DNA of 64,000 bases. Source: JBKDZR01 sp047971485 (lineage in GTDB: Bacteria; Pseudomonadota; Alphaproteobacteria; Rhodobacterales; Rhodobacteraceae). A model generated the notes under the pieces. That model worked only from the letters and a program-made list of their open reading frames with translations. It made no database searches and was not told where the DNA came from. Location of the stretch: contig JBKDZR010000019.1 of the NCBI GenBank assembly GCA_047971485.1, forward strand, positions 1 through 64,000, in the 5' to 3' direction. Shown here piece after piece: positions 1 through 7,784 of the stretch (positions are counted from its first letter, which is position 1; every line of letters begins with the position of its first letter). The position numbers were made by a program, and so were the translations under genes.

Positions 1-743
1 CGCAGCCCGTACACGCCATTGGGAATGTCCTCGGCAATCGCGTCGGTCAGCTGAACCTCGCCCCCGGCGCCCGGTTTCATCTGGTTCAGATTTTCCAGAA
101 CATTCGGCGACAGGATATAGCGCCCGATCACCGCCAGGTTGGACGGCGCATCTTCGGATTTGGGCTTTTCGACCATGCCATTGACCGACACCACGGTGCC
201 CATGTCCTTTTCGACAGACAGAACCCCATAGCTGGAAATCTTGTCCTGAGGCACCTCCATCGCCGCGACCATGCAGCCGCCGGTTTCCTGATAGGCCTCG
301 ATCATCTGTTGCAAACAGGGCTTGTCGCCAGCGATCACATCGTCGGGCAACAAAACGGCAAAGGGTTCATCCCCGATCAGACGGCGGGCGCACCACACGG
401 CATGCCCCAGGCCCAGGGCCTCGCGCTGGCGCACATAGGCGATGGCCCCCGATGGCATATCCGTCTTTTGCAGCGCGTCCAGAAGATCGAGCTTGCCCTT
501 GCGCTGCAGGGTTTCTTCCAGTTGCGGAGCAGCGTCAAAGTAATCTTCCAGCGCAGATTTCCCGCGCGATGTCACGAAGATGAATTCCTCGATCCCGGCG
601 GCGCGGGCCTCGTCGATCGCGTATTGGATCAGTGGCTGATCGACCAGGGTCATGATCTCCTTCGGGATGGACTTGGTGGCAGGCAGAAACCTTGTCCCGA
701 GACCGGCGACCGGAAATACGGCTTTGGTTACTTTTCTCTTCAT
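1..743 (-). CDS. galU: UTP-glucose-1-phosphate uridylyltransferase (partial, 3' end outside window)
   Basis: Makes UDP-glucose from UTP and glucose-1-phosphate in the cytoplasm, supplying exopolysaccharide and LPS sugars. The reading frame enters from the left edge, so only about the first 247 residues are visible. They begin MKRKVTKAVFPVAGLGTRF, the nucleotidyltransferase G-x-G-T-R-F signature, followed by the PATKSIPKE lysine motif. A downstream VEKPK motif and QLTDAI are typical of bacterial GalU. An in-frame ATG three codons upstream (752) is possible, but neither start has a strong Shine-Dalgarno sequence. The gene is monocistronic as far as can be seen; the 224 bases to kdsB hold no gene. 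Confidence 0.93.
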   Translation of the reverse strand, partial: MKRKVTKAVFPVAGLGTRFLPATKSIPKEIMTLVDQPLIQYAIDEARAAGIEEFIFVTSRGKSALEDYFDAAPQLEETLQRKGKLDLLDALQKTDMPSGAIAYVRQREALGLGHAVWCARRLIGDEPFAVLLPDDVIAGDKPCLQQMIEAYQETGGCMVAAMEVPQDKISSYGVLSVEKDMGTVVSVNGMVEKPKSEDAPSNLAVIGRYILSPNVLENLNQMKPGAGGEVQLTDAIAEDIPNGVYGL

Positions 744-967
744 CTCATCCATCCAGTTACATCGCGCACAGCAGTTTTACTTGCTCTTAAACCCTTCTGG
801 TTCTCAGAGGGTTTACAGTCGATCCGATATCCCCATCGGTCATTCGAAATTGTTCAGCCATGAGACATGGAAAGCATAGTCCTGCCCCACCATCATGGCA
901 ATCTGTCCCTATTGGCGGAAAGTAACGTGTTTATTAACACACTGCCCCGCTTTTCGGCCAAAATCCG

Positions 968-1768
968 TCAATCGAGCCCCAACTCGGCCAGCATGGCTTC
1001 GATCCGGGGAACATCCTCGGGGTTGTTCAACTCCCAAAAGGCGCGGCCCCGGCCATCGACCTCGACGCACAAAACGGGATGGCCATGTTCGAGAAAGCGC
1101 AGTTGTTCCAGCCCTTCCAGGGCTTCCAGCGGCCCCGGTTTCAGCTGGCCATAGGCCGTCAGCGCCGTCGGGCGATAAGCATAGACCCCGACATGGTGAA
1201 AGACCGGGGTCGGCGCCGCGTCGTCAAAGGTGGTGCCGGTATAGGGGATCACCTCTTTCGAGAAATAGAGCGCCAGCCCGGTCTGTCCGAACACGGCGGT
1301 GGTACCGCCCACCCGGCCATGGCGGCGATCCTCAAGAAAGCTGGCCAGGGCCCGCCCATCACAGCGCAGAACCGGGGTGGCGACCTCGGCCTTGGGGTTG
1401 GCGCGCAGGCCGGCGACCAGATCCTCGACGAACCAGGCCGGGGTCAGGGGGGCATCGCCTTGCAGGTTGACCACGATCTCGGGGGTTTCGCCCAGCCGGT
1501 TCAGGGCATCGGCGCACCGCTCGGTCCCATTGGCACAGTCGGGTGAGGTCATGCAGACCTCGGCGCCAAAGCCCTCGGCATGTTCGCGGATCCGATCGTC
1601 ATCGGTGGCCACAACCACCCGGTCGATCCCCTTGGCTGCCACCGCCGCCTCCCACGAGCGACGGATCAGGGATTTCGCCACGCCCCCCGCGCCCCGCAAC
1701 TCGGCCAGCGGTTTGCCGGGGTAACGGGTGGATTGGTAACGGGCGGGAATGACCAGGAGAACGGACAC
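968..1768 (-). CDS. kdsB: 3-deoxy-manno-octulosonate cytidylyltransferase (CMP-KDO synthetase)
   Basis: Activates KDO with CTP for incorporation into the LPS inner core, so it is a cytoplasmic, outer-membrane biogenesis enzyme. The 266-residue protein opens with VLLVIPARYQSTRYPGKPL, the diagnostic KdsB N-terminus. It continues with VVATDDDRI and the NLQGDAPL segment that holds the metal-binding Asp of this family. The start codon is GTG, with a purine-rich AGGATAAGG stretch just upstream. It lies 5 bases downstream of cysQ on the same strand, so the two are almost certainly co-transcribed. Length is slightly above the usual ~250 residues. Confidence 0.95.
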   Translation of the reverse strand: MSVLLVIPARYQSTRYPGKPLAELRGAGGVAKSLIRRSWEAAVAAKGIDRVVVATDDDRIREHAEGFGAEVCMTSPDCANGTERCADALNRLGETPEIVVNLQGDAPLTPAWFVEDLVAGLRANPKAEVATPVLRCDGRALASFLEDRRHGRVGGTTAVFGQTGLALYFSKEVIPYTGTTFDDAAPTPVFHHVGVYAYRPTALTAYGQLKPGPLEALEGLEQLRFLEHGHPVLCVEVDGRGRAFWELNNPEDVPRIEAMLAELGLD

Positions 1769-1773
1769 GGGCC

Positions 1774-2577
1774 TTATCCTTTGTGCAACGTCACGCCGGG
1801 GGCATGGGCAATGAAGAACGGGTTTTCATAGCCGGGTTTGCCATAGGTCAAGGGGGTGTGATCGTCAAACCGCACCATGCGCCCCCCGGCCCCCAGCAGC
1901 ACGGCCTGCCCGGCAGCGGTATCCCATTCCATGGTCCGTCCAAGACGGGGATAGAGATCGGCCTCGCCCGACGCGACAAGGCACAGCTTAAGCGAGGATC
2001 CCGCGCTTGTCATGTCACGCACGGCATATTTGGCGATATAGGCGTCGGTCGCGGCATCGCGATGGCTTTTCGAGGCCACCACCATCAGCGCCCCATTGTC
2101 CGGCCGACCAACCCGCACCGGCACGGTTGCCCCCCGGGCCTGCGCATCGAAAGGGCCGGCTTCCTCGACCGTGTGGCCGGCGGCATCGGTATAGAACAAC
2201 CGCCCCCGCGCCGGCGCATACACCACACCGCGCAGGGGAACGCCACCTTCGACATAGGCGATGTTGACCGTGAACTCGCCCCGGCGCTTGATGAATTCCT
2301 TGGTGCCATCCAGCGGATCAACGATCAGAAAGCTGTCGGCCTGCTGCGTGTGGGAACCGGCCTGTTCCTCGGTCACGATCAGCGTATCTGGGAAGGCCTC
2401 GGCCAGGCCAGCGGCGATCAGGGCGTCGGCGGCCTCATCGGCCTCAGTCACCGGACTGGCATCTGATTTTGAACGGATCTCGAAATCCTCGGCCTCGTAG
2501 ATCTTCATGATCACATCGCCCGCCTCCAGCGCCAATCGGCGCATGACGGTTTCAAGCTTGGCAAAATCCATGGACAT
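1774..2577 (-). CDS. cysQ: 3'(2'),5'-bisphosphate nucleotidase CysQ
   Basis: Member of the inositol monophosphatase/FIG superfamily that hydrolyses 3'-phosphoadenosine 5'-phosphate (PAP), a by-product of sulfate assimilation. Visible motifs are DASPVTEADEAAD near residue 40, the metal-binding IVDPLDGTKEF near residue 86, and a C-terminal WDTAAGQAVL segment, which together are typical of CysQ at 267 residues. Met1 and Met3 are both possible starts. It precedes kdsB by 5 bases in an apparent two-gene operon. Assignment to CysQ rather than inositol monophosphatase rests on the DGTKEF form of the motif. Confidence 0.92.
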   Translation of the reverse strand: MSMDFAKLETVMRRLALEAGDVIMKIYEAEDFEIRSKSDASPVTEADEAADALIAAGLAEAFPDTLIVTEEQAGSHTQQADSFLIVDPLDGTKEFIKRRGEFTVNIAYVEGGVPLRGVVYAPARGRLFYTDAAGHTVEEAGPFDAQARGATVPVRVGRPDNGALMVVASKSHRDAATDAYIAKYAVRDMTSAGSSLKLCLVASGEADLYPRLGRTMEWDTAAGQAVLLGAGGRMVRFDDHTPLTYGKPGYENPFFIAHAPGVTLHKG

Positions 2578-2681
2578 CCGGCCCCCGCATCCCTGTGCAC
2601 TTGCTTATTCCGCAGGCAATCCGAAACGGCAAGGGCCGAGGGCAGGGACCTGCGGCTTGCCGCCGATGGACGGGGCGGATT

Positions 2682-3320
2682 TCAGCGCACCACCCGCAGG
2701 GTCAGGTTGATCCGCCCGCCCCGGGGCAGCAACGTGGAGCTGCCAAAGCGGATCCGATCCACCCCGTGATAGGCCAGACGCGCCGCGCCAGCCAACACCA
2801 CCACATCACCCGAGCGCAGCCAGACAGATCGTGTCGGCCCCCCGCGCATCACACCGCCCACCCGGAACAGTCCCTCATCGCCCAGCGAAACCGACAGAAC
2901 CGGCTGGGTGACATCGGCCTCATCGCGGTCCTGATGCAGCCCCATGCGGGCGCCCTTGCCGTAGAAATTGACCAGGCAGCACTCAGGCGCGCGGGCCTCG
3001 GGCAGCAGATCGGCCCACAATGCCAGCAGCACCCGGGGAATCGGCGGCCAGGCCCCGCCGTCCGGATGACATGGCGCATAACGATAGCCGCGCCGGTCCG
3101 ACACCCAACCGAACCGCCCCGCCGCCGTCGTCCGGACCGACATCGGCCGGCCCTGCGCGGTCACCATCCCAACCAGGGGCGCAGCCGCGCAAACCGCCCG
3201 GATCTCGGCGACAAGGGCGGCCTGCGCCGTCCCGTCCAGATGACCGTGCAGGATCCGCACTCCGTTCAGATCCGAGCCCAGACCGGACCGCACAGCCCTA
3301 TTTGGTGGATTTGTCGGCAA
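2682..3320 (-). CDS. alkB: alpha-ketoglutarate-dependent DNA dealkylase AlkB
   Basis: Fe(II)/2-oxoglutarate dioxygenase that oxidatively removes alkyl lesions (1-methyladenine, 3-methylcytosine) from DNA and RNA. The 2OG-oxygenase core is complete: NFYGKGARMGLHQDRDE provides the His-x-Asp iron ligands, YHGVDRI the distal His, and RINLTLR the RxNxTxR 2-oxoglutarate-binding arginines at the C-terminus. The frame opens with TTG at 3320. GTG codons at 3293 and 3260 are alternatives, and the N-terminal 20 residues look unconserved, so the start is uncertain. The gene is divergent from dnaK. No Ada-type operator was seen. Confidence 0.93.
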   Translation of the reverse strand: MPTNPPNRAVRSGLGSDLNGVRILHGHLDGTAQAALVAEIRAVCAAAPLVGMVTAQGRPMSVRTTAAGRFGWVSDRRGYRYAPCHPDGGAWPPIPRVLLALWADLLPEARAPECCLVNFYGKGARMGLHQDRDEADVTQPVLSVSLGDEGLFRVGGVMRGGPTRSVWLRSGDVVVLAGAARLAYHGVDRIRFGSSTLLPRGGRINLTLRVVR

Positions 3321-3348
3321 TTTTCATCCCCGTACGCCTGCCGCGCCG

Positions 3349-3378
3349 CTTGCAGCGCCCATACACCCTTCATATATA
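3349..3378 (+). promoter_or_regulatory. candidate RpoH (sigma-32-type) promoter of dnaK
   Basis: The 158-base gap before dnaK contains CTTGCA at 3349-3354 and CCTTCATATA at 3367-3376, about 12 bases apart. This resembles the alphaproteobacterial heat-shock promoter pattern (CTTGAA, then a CCCCAT-T-A type -10). The resemblance was judged by eye. No CIRCE inverted repeat (the HrcA operator) is present here, so sigma-factor control would be the simplest explanation for heat induction of dnaK. Confidence 0.45.
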
Positions 3379-3478
3379 CCCGTCAGCCAGCCGGAACACC
3401 GGCCTAAACCCAAGGGATGGGGGAGCGGCGCCGATTATCGGGTCCTCCCCCCGCATCGCCAGAAAGAAGGTAGAAAGC

Positions 3479-5392
3479 ATGGCAAAAGTCATTGGTATCG
3501 ACCTCGGGACCACGAACAGCTGCATCGCGATCATGGATGGATCGCAGGCCCGGGTGATCGAGAACTCGGAAGGGGCCCGGACGACGCCCTCGATCGTTGC
3601 ATTCTCTGAAACGGAACGTCTGGTAGGCCAACCCGCCAAACGGCAGGCCGTGACCAACCCGGACAACACGATCTTCGCCGTCAAACGACTGATCGGCCGC
3701 CGCGTGGGCGATGCCGAGGTCGAGAAGGACCGCAAGCTGGTTCCCTACACCATCATTGATGGCGGCAACGGCGACGCCTGGGTCGAATCCCGTGGCGAGA
3801 AATACAGCCCCAGCCAGATCTCGGCCTTCATCCTGCAAAAGATGAAGGAAACCGCCGAAAGCTATCTGGGTGAAAAGGTCGAGCAAGCGGTCATCACCGT
3901 GCCGGCCTATTTCAACGACGCCCAGCGTCAGGCCACCAAGGATGCCGGCAAGATCGCCGGTCTGGAAGTGCTGCGGATCATCAACGAACCGACCGCTGCG
4001 GCCCTGGCCTATGGTCTGGACAAGAAGGAATCCAAGACGATCGCCGTCTATGACCTTGGCGGTGGTACCTTCGACGTGACCATCCTGGAAATCGACGACG
4101 GCCTGTTCGAAGTGAAATCAACCAACGGGGACACGTTCCTCGGCGGTGAAGATTTCGACATGCGGATCGTCACCTACCTGGCCGAAGAGTTCAAGAAAGA
4201 GAACGGCGTCGACCTGACCCAGGACAAGATGGCCCTGCAGCGCCTGAAGGAAGCTGCGGAAAAGGCCAAGATCGAACTGTCCTCTGCCAGCCAGACGGAA
4301 ATCAACCAGCCGTTCATCTCCATGGGCGCAAATGGTCAGCCGCTGCACATGGTCATGAAACTGACCCGTGCCAAACTGGAAAGCCTGGTCGGTGACCTGA
4401 TCAAGAAGTCGATGAAACCCTGCCAGGCCGCGCTGAAGGATGCCGGCGTCTCGACCTCGGAAATTGATGAGGTCGTTCTGGTCGGCGGCATGACCCGCAT
4501 GCCCAAGGTCATCGAAGAGGTGACCAAATTCTTCGGCAAGGAACCCCACAAGGGCGTCAACCCGGACGAAGTGGTCGCCATGGGCGCCGCCATTCAGGCC
4601 GGCGTTCTGCAAGGTGACGTCAAGGATGTCGTGCTGCTGGACGTGACCCCTCTGTCGCTGGGGATCGAAACCCTGGGTGGCGTCTTCACCCGGCTGATCG
4701 ACCGCAACACGACGATCCCGACGAAGAAATCGCAGATCTTCTCGACCGCCGAGGACAACCAGAACGCCGTGACCATCCGGGTCTTCCAGGGCGAACGCGA
4801 AATGGCCGCAGACAACAAGCTGCTGGGCCAGTTCAACCTGGAAGAAATTCCCCCGGCGCCGCGCGGCCTGCCCCAGATCGAGGTGACCTTCGACATCAAC
4901 GCCGACGGCATCGTGGCCGTGGCCGCGAAAGACAAGGGCACCGGCAAGGAGCAGAAGATCACCATCCAGGCCTCCGGCGGTCTCTCGGACGATGAAATCG
5001 ACCAGATGGTCCGCGACGCCGAGGCAAATGCCGAAGCCGACAAGGAGCGCAAGGAACTGGTCGAGGCCAGAAACCAGGCCGAAAGCCTTGTCCACTCGAC
5101 CCGCAAGTCCCTGGAAGAGCATGGCGACAAGGTCGATCCGTCGACTGTCGAAGCCATCGAACTGGCCATTGGCGCCCTTGAGGAAACGCTGGAAACAAAC
5201 GACGCCGGCAAGATCAAGTCCGGCATCCAGAACGTCATGGAAGCGTCCATGAAACTGGGTGAGGCGATCTACAAGTCGCAACAGCAGGATGCTGGCGAAG
5301 AGGCCGCGGATGGCGATGGCGAACCCGGCGGCGTCGATGACGACATCGTGGATGCCGATTTCGAGGATCTGGGCGACAACAAGCGCGCCTGA
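3479..5392 (+). CDS. dnaK: molecular chaperone DnaK (Hsp70)
   Basis: ATP-driven Hsp70 chaperone working with DnaJ (next gene) and GrpE (encoded at 35 kb). The 637-residue protein begins MAKVIGIDLGTTNSC, the phosphate-1 motif. It continues with the DLGGGTFDV phosphate-2 motif near residue 195, the VLVGGMTRMP adenosine motif near residue 333, and the linker VLLDVTPLSLGIETLGG into the substrate-binding domain. It ends in an acidic lid tail (DDDIVDADFEDL). The frame is open upstream of 3479, but family alignment and the AGAAAG stretch before ATG fix this start. A perfect hairpin separates it from dnaJ. Confidence 0.98.
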   Translation: MAKVIGIDLGTTNSCIAIMDGSQARVIENSEGARTTPSIVAFSETERLVGQPAKRQAVTNPDNTIFAVKRLIGRRVGDAEVEKDRKLVPYTIIDGGNGDAWVESRGEKYSPSQISAFILQKMKETAESYLGEKVEQAVITVPAYFNDAQRQATKDAGKIAGLEVLRIINEPTAAALAYGLDKKESKTIAVYDLGGGTFDVTILEIDDGLFEVKSTNGDTFLGGEDFDMRIVTYLAEEFKKENGVDLTQDKMALQRLKEAAEKAKIELSSASQTEINQPFISMGANGQPLHMVMKLTRAKLESLVGDLIKKSMKPCQAALKDAGVSTSEIDEVVLVGGMTRMPKVIEEVTKFFGKEPHKGVNPDEVVAMGAAIQAGVLQGDVKDVVLLDVTPLSLGIETLGGVFTRLIDRNTTIPTKKSQIFSTAEDNQNAVTIRVFQGEREMAADNKLLGQFNLEEIPPAPRGLPQIEVTFDINADGIVAVAAKDKGTGKEQKITIQASGGLSDDEIDQMVRDAEANAEADKERKELVEARNQAESLVHSTRKSLEEHGDKVDPSTVEAIELAIGALEETLETNDAGKIKSGIQNVMEASMKLGEAIYKSQQQDAGEEAADGDGEPGGVDDDIVDADFEDLGDNKRA

Positions 5393-5410
5393 TCCATGGC
5401 CGATTGACGG

Positions 5411-5439
5411 GACCGGCCCTGGTTTGATCCGGGCCGGTC
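5411..5439 (+). terminator. hairpin terminator/attenuator between dnaK and dnaJ
   Basis: GACCGGCCC (5411-5419) and GGGCCGGTC (5431-5439) form a perfect 9-bp stem with an 11-base loop, followed by TTGCGTTT. It sits 19 bases after the dnaK stop and 28 bases before dnaJ. It would reduce read-through so that DnaK is made in excess over DnaJ. Confidence 0.7.
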
Positions 5440-5467
5440 TTGCGTTTCCAGGAAGGGTGACGCGCCA

Positions 5468-6634
5468 ATGGCAAAACGCGATTTCTATGACGTTCTCGGC
5501 GTGTCGAAAGGCGCAACCGAGGATGAGATCAAAAAGGCCTATCGCAAGAAGGCCAAGGAACATCACCCGGACAGGAACGCCCAGAATCCGGATGCAGAAG
5601 CCCTGTTCAAAGAGGCAGCCGAAGCTTACGAGGTTCTCAAAGACCCTGAAAAAAAGGCCGCCTATGACCGGTTCGGCCATGCAGCTTTTGAAGGTGGCAT
5701 GGGCGGGCCTGGCCCCGGGCGCGGACCGGGCGGGGCAGGCGGTCAAGGCGATTTCGCCTCGGCCTTCTCGGATGTGTTTGACGACCTGTTCGGCGATTTC
5801 ATGGGTGGCCGTGGCGGCGGCGGGGCCGCCGGTGGCCGGCAGCGGGCCGCACGCGGATCCGACCTGCGCTACAACCTGCGCCTGACCTTGGAAGAGGCGT
5901 TCAACGGGTTGCAGAAATCCATCACCGTGCCCTCTGCGGTGCCCTGTACCGCCTGCAACGGCACCGGCGCCGAGGGCGGGGCCGAACCCGTCACCTGCCC
6001 GACCTGTTCAGGCATGGGCAAGGTGCGCGCCCAGCAGGGGTTTTTCACGGTTGAACGGACCTGTCCGACCTGTTCGGGCATGGGGCAAATCATCAAAAAC
6101 CCCTGCTCTGTCTGCCATGGCCAGGGCCGTGTCACCCGCGATCGCAGCCTATCGGTCAACATCCCCGCCGGCGTTGAAACAGGCACCCGCATTCGCCTGT
6201 CCGGTGAAGGCGAGGCAGGCATGCGCGGCGGGCCTACCGGCGATCTGTATATCTTTATCGAAGTCAGCGAACATCCGCTGTTCCTGCGCGACGGGCTGCA
6301 CCTGCATTGCCGGGTTCCGGTGCCCATGGCCACCGCCGCCCTTGGCGGGGATATCGAAGTGCCGACCATCGACGGTGGCCGCAGCCGGGTCAAGGTGCCG
6401 GCAGGCAGCCAGTCGGGCCGCCAAATGCGCCTGCGCGGCAAGGGCATGCCAGCAATCCGTGGCGTGCAGCATGGCGACATGATGATCGAACTGGCGGTTG
6501 AAACCCCGGTGAACCTGACCGGTCGCCAAAAGGACATCCTGCGCGAGTTCGAGAAACTGGCCGAGAACAACAACCCCGAAGCCTCGAACTTCTTTTCGAA
6601 GGTGAAAAGCTTCTGGGATGGGATGAAGGGCTGA
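5468..6634 (+). CDS. dnaJ: co-chaperone DnaJ (Hsp40)
   Basis: J-domain protein that stimulates DnaK ATP hydrolysis and delivers clients. The 388-residue protein has the N-terminal J domain with the invariant HPD (HHPDRNA, near residue 34) and a Gly-rich linker (GGPGPGRGPGG and GRGGGGAAGG). The zinc-binding domain has four CxxCxGxG repeats (CTACNGTG, CPTCSGMG, CPTCSGMG, CSVCHGQG), followed by two C-terminal beta domains. This is a canonical type I DnaJ. It starts with ATG after an AGGAAGG purine stretch and is probably co-transcribed with dnaK through the intervening hairpin. Confidence 0.98.
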   Translation: MAKRDFYDVLGVSKGATEDEIKKAYRKKAKEHHPDRNAQNPDAEALFKEAAEAYEVLKDPEKKAAYDRFGHAAFEGGMGGPGPGRGPGGAGGQGDFASAFSDVFDDLFGDFMGGRGGGGAAGGRQRAARGSDLRYNLRLTLEEAFNGLQKSITVPSAVPCTACNGTGAEGGAEPVTCPTCSGMGKVRAQQGFFTVERTCPTCSGMGQIIKNPCSVCHGQGRVTRDRSLSVNIPAGVETGTRIRLSGEGEAGMRGGPTGDLYIFIEVSEHPLFLRDGLHLHCRVPVPMATAALGGDIEVPTIDGGRSRVKVPAGSQSGRQMRLRGKGMPAIRGVQHGDMMIELAVETPVNLTGRQKDILREFEKLAENNNPEASNFFSKVKSFWDGMKG

Positions 6635-6657
6635 CCTTTTTCAAAGTCGGCTCTGCG

Positions 6658-6784
6658 GGACAAGGCGGCCGGGACCATGGCGGGACAAGCCCGGAACGGG
6701 CGCTTTGCTGCGCGCCGGACCGGCCCCGGTCTGGCGGTATCTCTGGCGCGGCTGGTTTTTCTTGATCCAACGGCCGCCTTGTCC
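6658..6784 (+). repeat. 14-bp inverted repeat spanning the dnaJ-radC spacer
   Basis: GGACAAGGCGGCCG at 6658-6671 is perfectly complementary to CGGCCGCCTTGTCC at 6771-6784, with 99 bases between them. A direct copy of GCGGGACAAG occurs at 6655-6664 and again at 6680-6689, so the left half exists twice. The spacer carries no convincing reading frame. It could be a large stem-loop terminator after dnaJ or a small structured RNA; nothing further can be supported. Confidence 0.55.
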
Positions 6785-6896
6785 GGCAGGGCAACCTTTA
6801 CAGGCGATGTGTCCTTGCCCCCCATTGCCCTGATATCCCCAGTCAAAACCGTCACACTTAACTATTCCTTCACCCTGATTGGGAAAGGGTCAGTCT

Positions 6897-7658
6897 ATGG
6901 ACGATCCTTTTGCCTTTCGCGAACCGATGCTGCCCCTCTTCGAGGGGCAGGAATTCATCGCGACGGACCCCAAGGGCCGCAAACTGCCCTCTTACATCAA
7001 GGATCACCGCAAACGCCTGCGCGAACGCTTTCTCGCCGCCGGCGGCGATGCCATGCCGGATTACGAATTGCTGGAACTGATCCTCTTTGCCGCCATCCCC
7101 CGCTGCGATGTCAAACCCGTGGCCCGGCGCCTGCTGGAAACCTTCGGCGATTTCGCCCGGGTCCTGTCAGCCCCCGCCGAACGGCTGATGGAGGTGCGCG
7201 GGGTTGGCGCCCAGGTGGTCGTGGCGCTGAAGGTCACAGAAGCGGCCAGCCGGCGCATGGCCCGGTCCCGCGTCCTGCAACGGCCGGTGATTTCAAGCTG
7301 GGACGCGGTGCTAGACTACTGCCACACCACCATGTCACACCTGAAAACCGAACAATTCCGCGTCCTGTTCCTTGATCGCAAAAACGTGCTGATCGCCGAT
7401 GAGGAACAGGCCAAGGGCACCGTCGATCACGTCCCCGTCTACCCGCGCGAGGTGATCAAACGGGCGCTGGACCTGAATGCCAGCGCGATCATCCTGGTCC
7501 ACAACCACCCGTCCGGGGACCCCACGCCCTCAGACGCCGACATTTCCATGACCCATCGCATCCAGGAGGCGGGCGAAGTCATGGGCATCACCCTGCACGA
7601 TCACCTGATCATCGGCGCGTCCTGCGAACTGAGCTTTCGGACAGCCGGATATATCTAA
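6897..7658 (+). CDS. radC: RadC family JAB-domain protein
   Basis: RadC/YkfG family protein of 253 residues from this start. The N-terminal part has helix-hairpin-helix-like sequence (MEVRGVGAQVVVALKV). The C-terminal JAB/MPN domain has the full metal site: an upstream Glu, then HNHPSGDPTPSDAD near residue 205. Biochemical function is unsettled; the historical DNA-repair role in E. coli was withdrawn. The ATG at 6897 is chosen because GGGAAAGGG lies 7 bases upstream; a TTG at 6879 is in frame but lies before that site. Downstream it runs directly into a REP-like hairpin element. Confidence 0.9.
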   Translation: MDDPFAFREPMLPLFEGQEFIATDPKGRKLPSYIKDHRKRLRERFLAAGGDAMPDYELLELILFAAIPRCDVKPVARRLLETFGDFARVLSAPAERLMEVRGVGAQVVVALKVTEAASRRMARSRVLQRPVISSWDAVLDYCHTTMSHLKTEQFRVLFLDRKNVLIADEEQAKGTVDHVPVYPREVIKRALDLNASAIILVHNHPSGDPTPSDADISMTHRIQEAGEVMGITLHDHLIIGASCELSFRTAGYI

Positions 7659-7757
7659 AGCGTGTCGCGTTCATTCGCACTCACACGACACACTCTAAGT
7701 CTTTGACACCGCATGTTCCAAGAGCACAAAACCGGTACCCAGTTTTGTGCACCATGC
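7659..7757. repeat. REP-like two-hairpin palindromic element, copy 1
   Basis: It starts one base after the radC stop. Module 1: AGCGTGTCG (7659-7667) pairs with CGACACACT (7686-7694), one mismatch. Module 2: an outer stem GCATG (7711-7715)/CATGC (7753-7757) encloses CACAAAAC (7725-7732)/GTTTTGTG (7742-7749), a perfect 8-bp stem. The block GTGTCGCGTTC-TTCGCA recurs in the element at 14651-14751 with the same two-part layout. This resembles dispersed intergenic palindromes common in alphaproteobacteria. It may double as the terminator for radC and for the convergent transglycosylase gene. Confidence 0.7.
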
Positions 7758-7784
7758 TCTGCACACGTTCGCCCCGTCGAGCTG

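Noticed and set aside
3321..3478. CIRCE element before dnaK
   Set aside because: No TTAGCACTC/GAGTGCTAA inverted repeat is present here or before hrcA.
4118..5746. 542-codon open frame antisense to dnaK
   Set aside because: It is a shadow frame produced by GC-rich codon bias. The sense strand encodes a complete, fully recognisable DnaK, and the antisense translation shows no family features.
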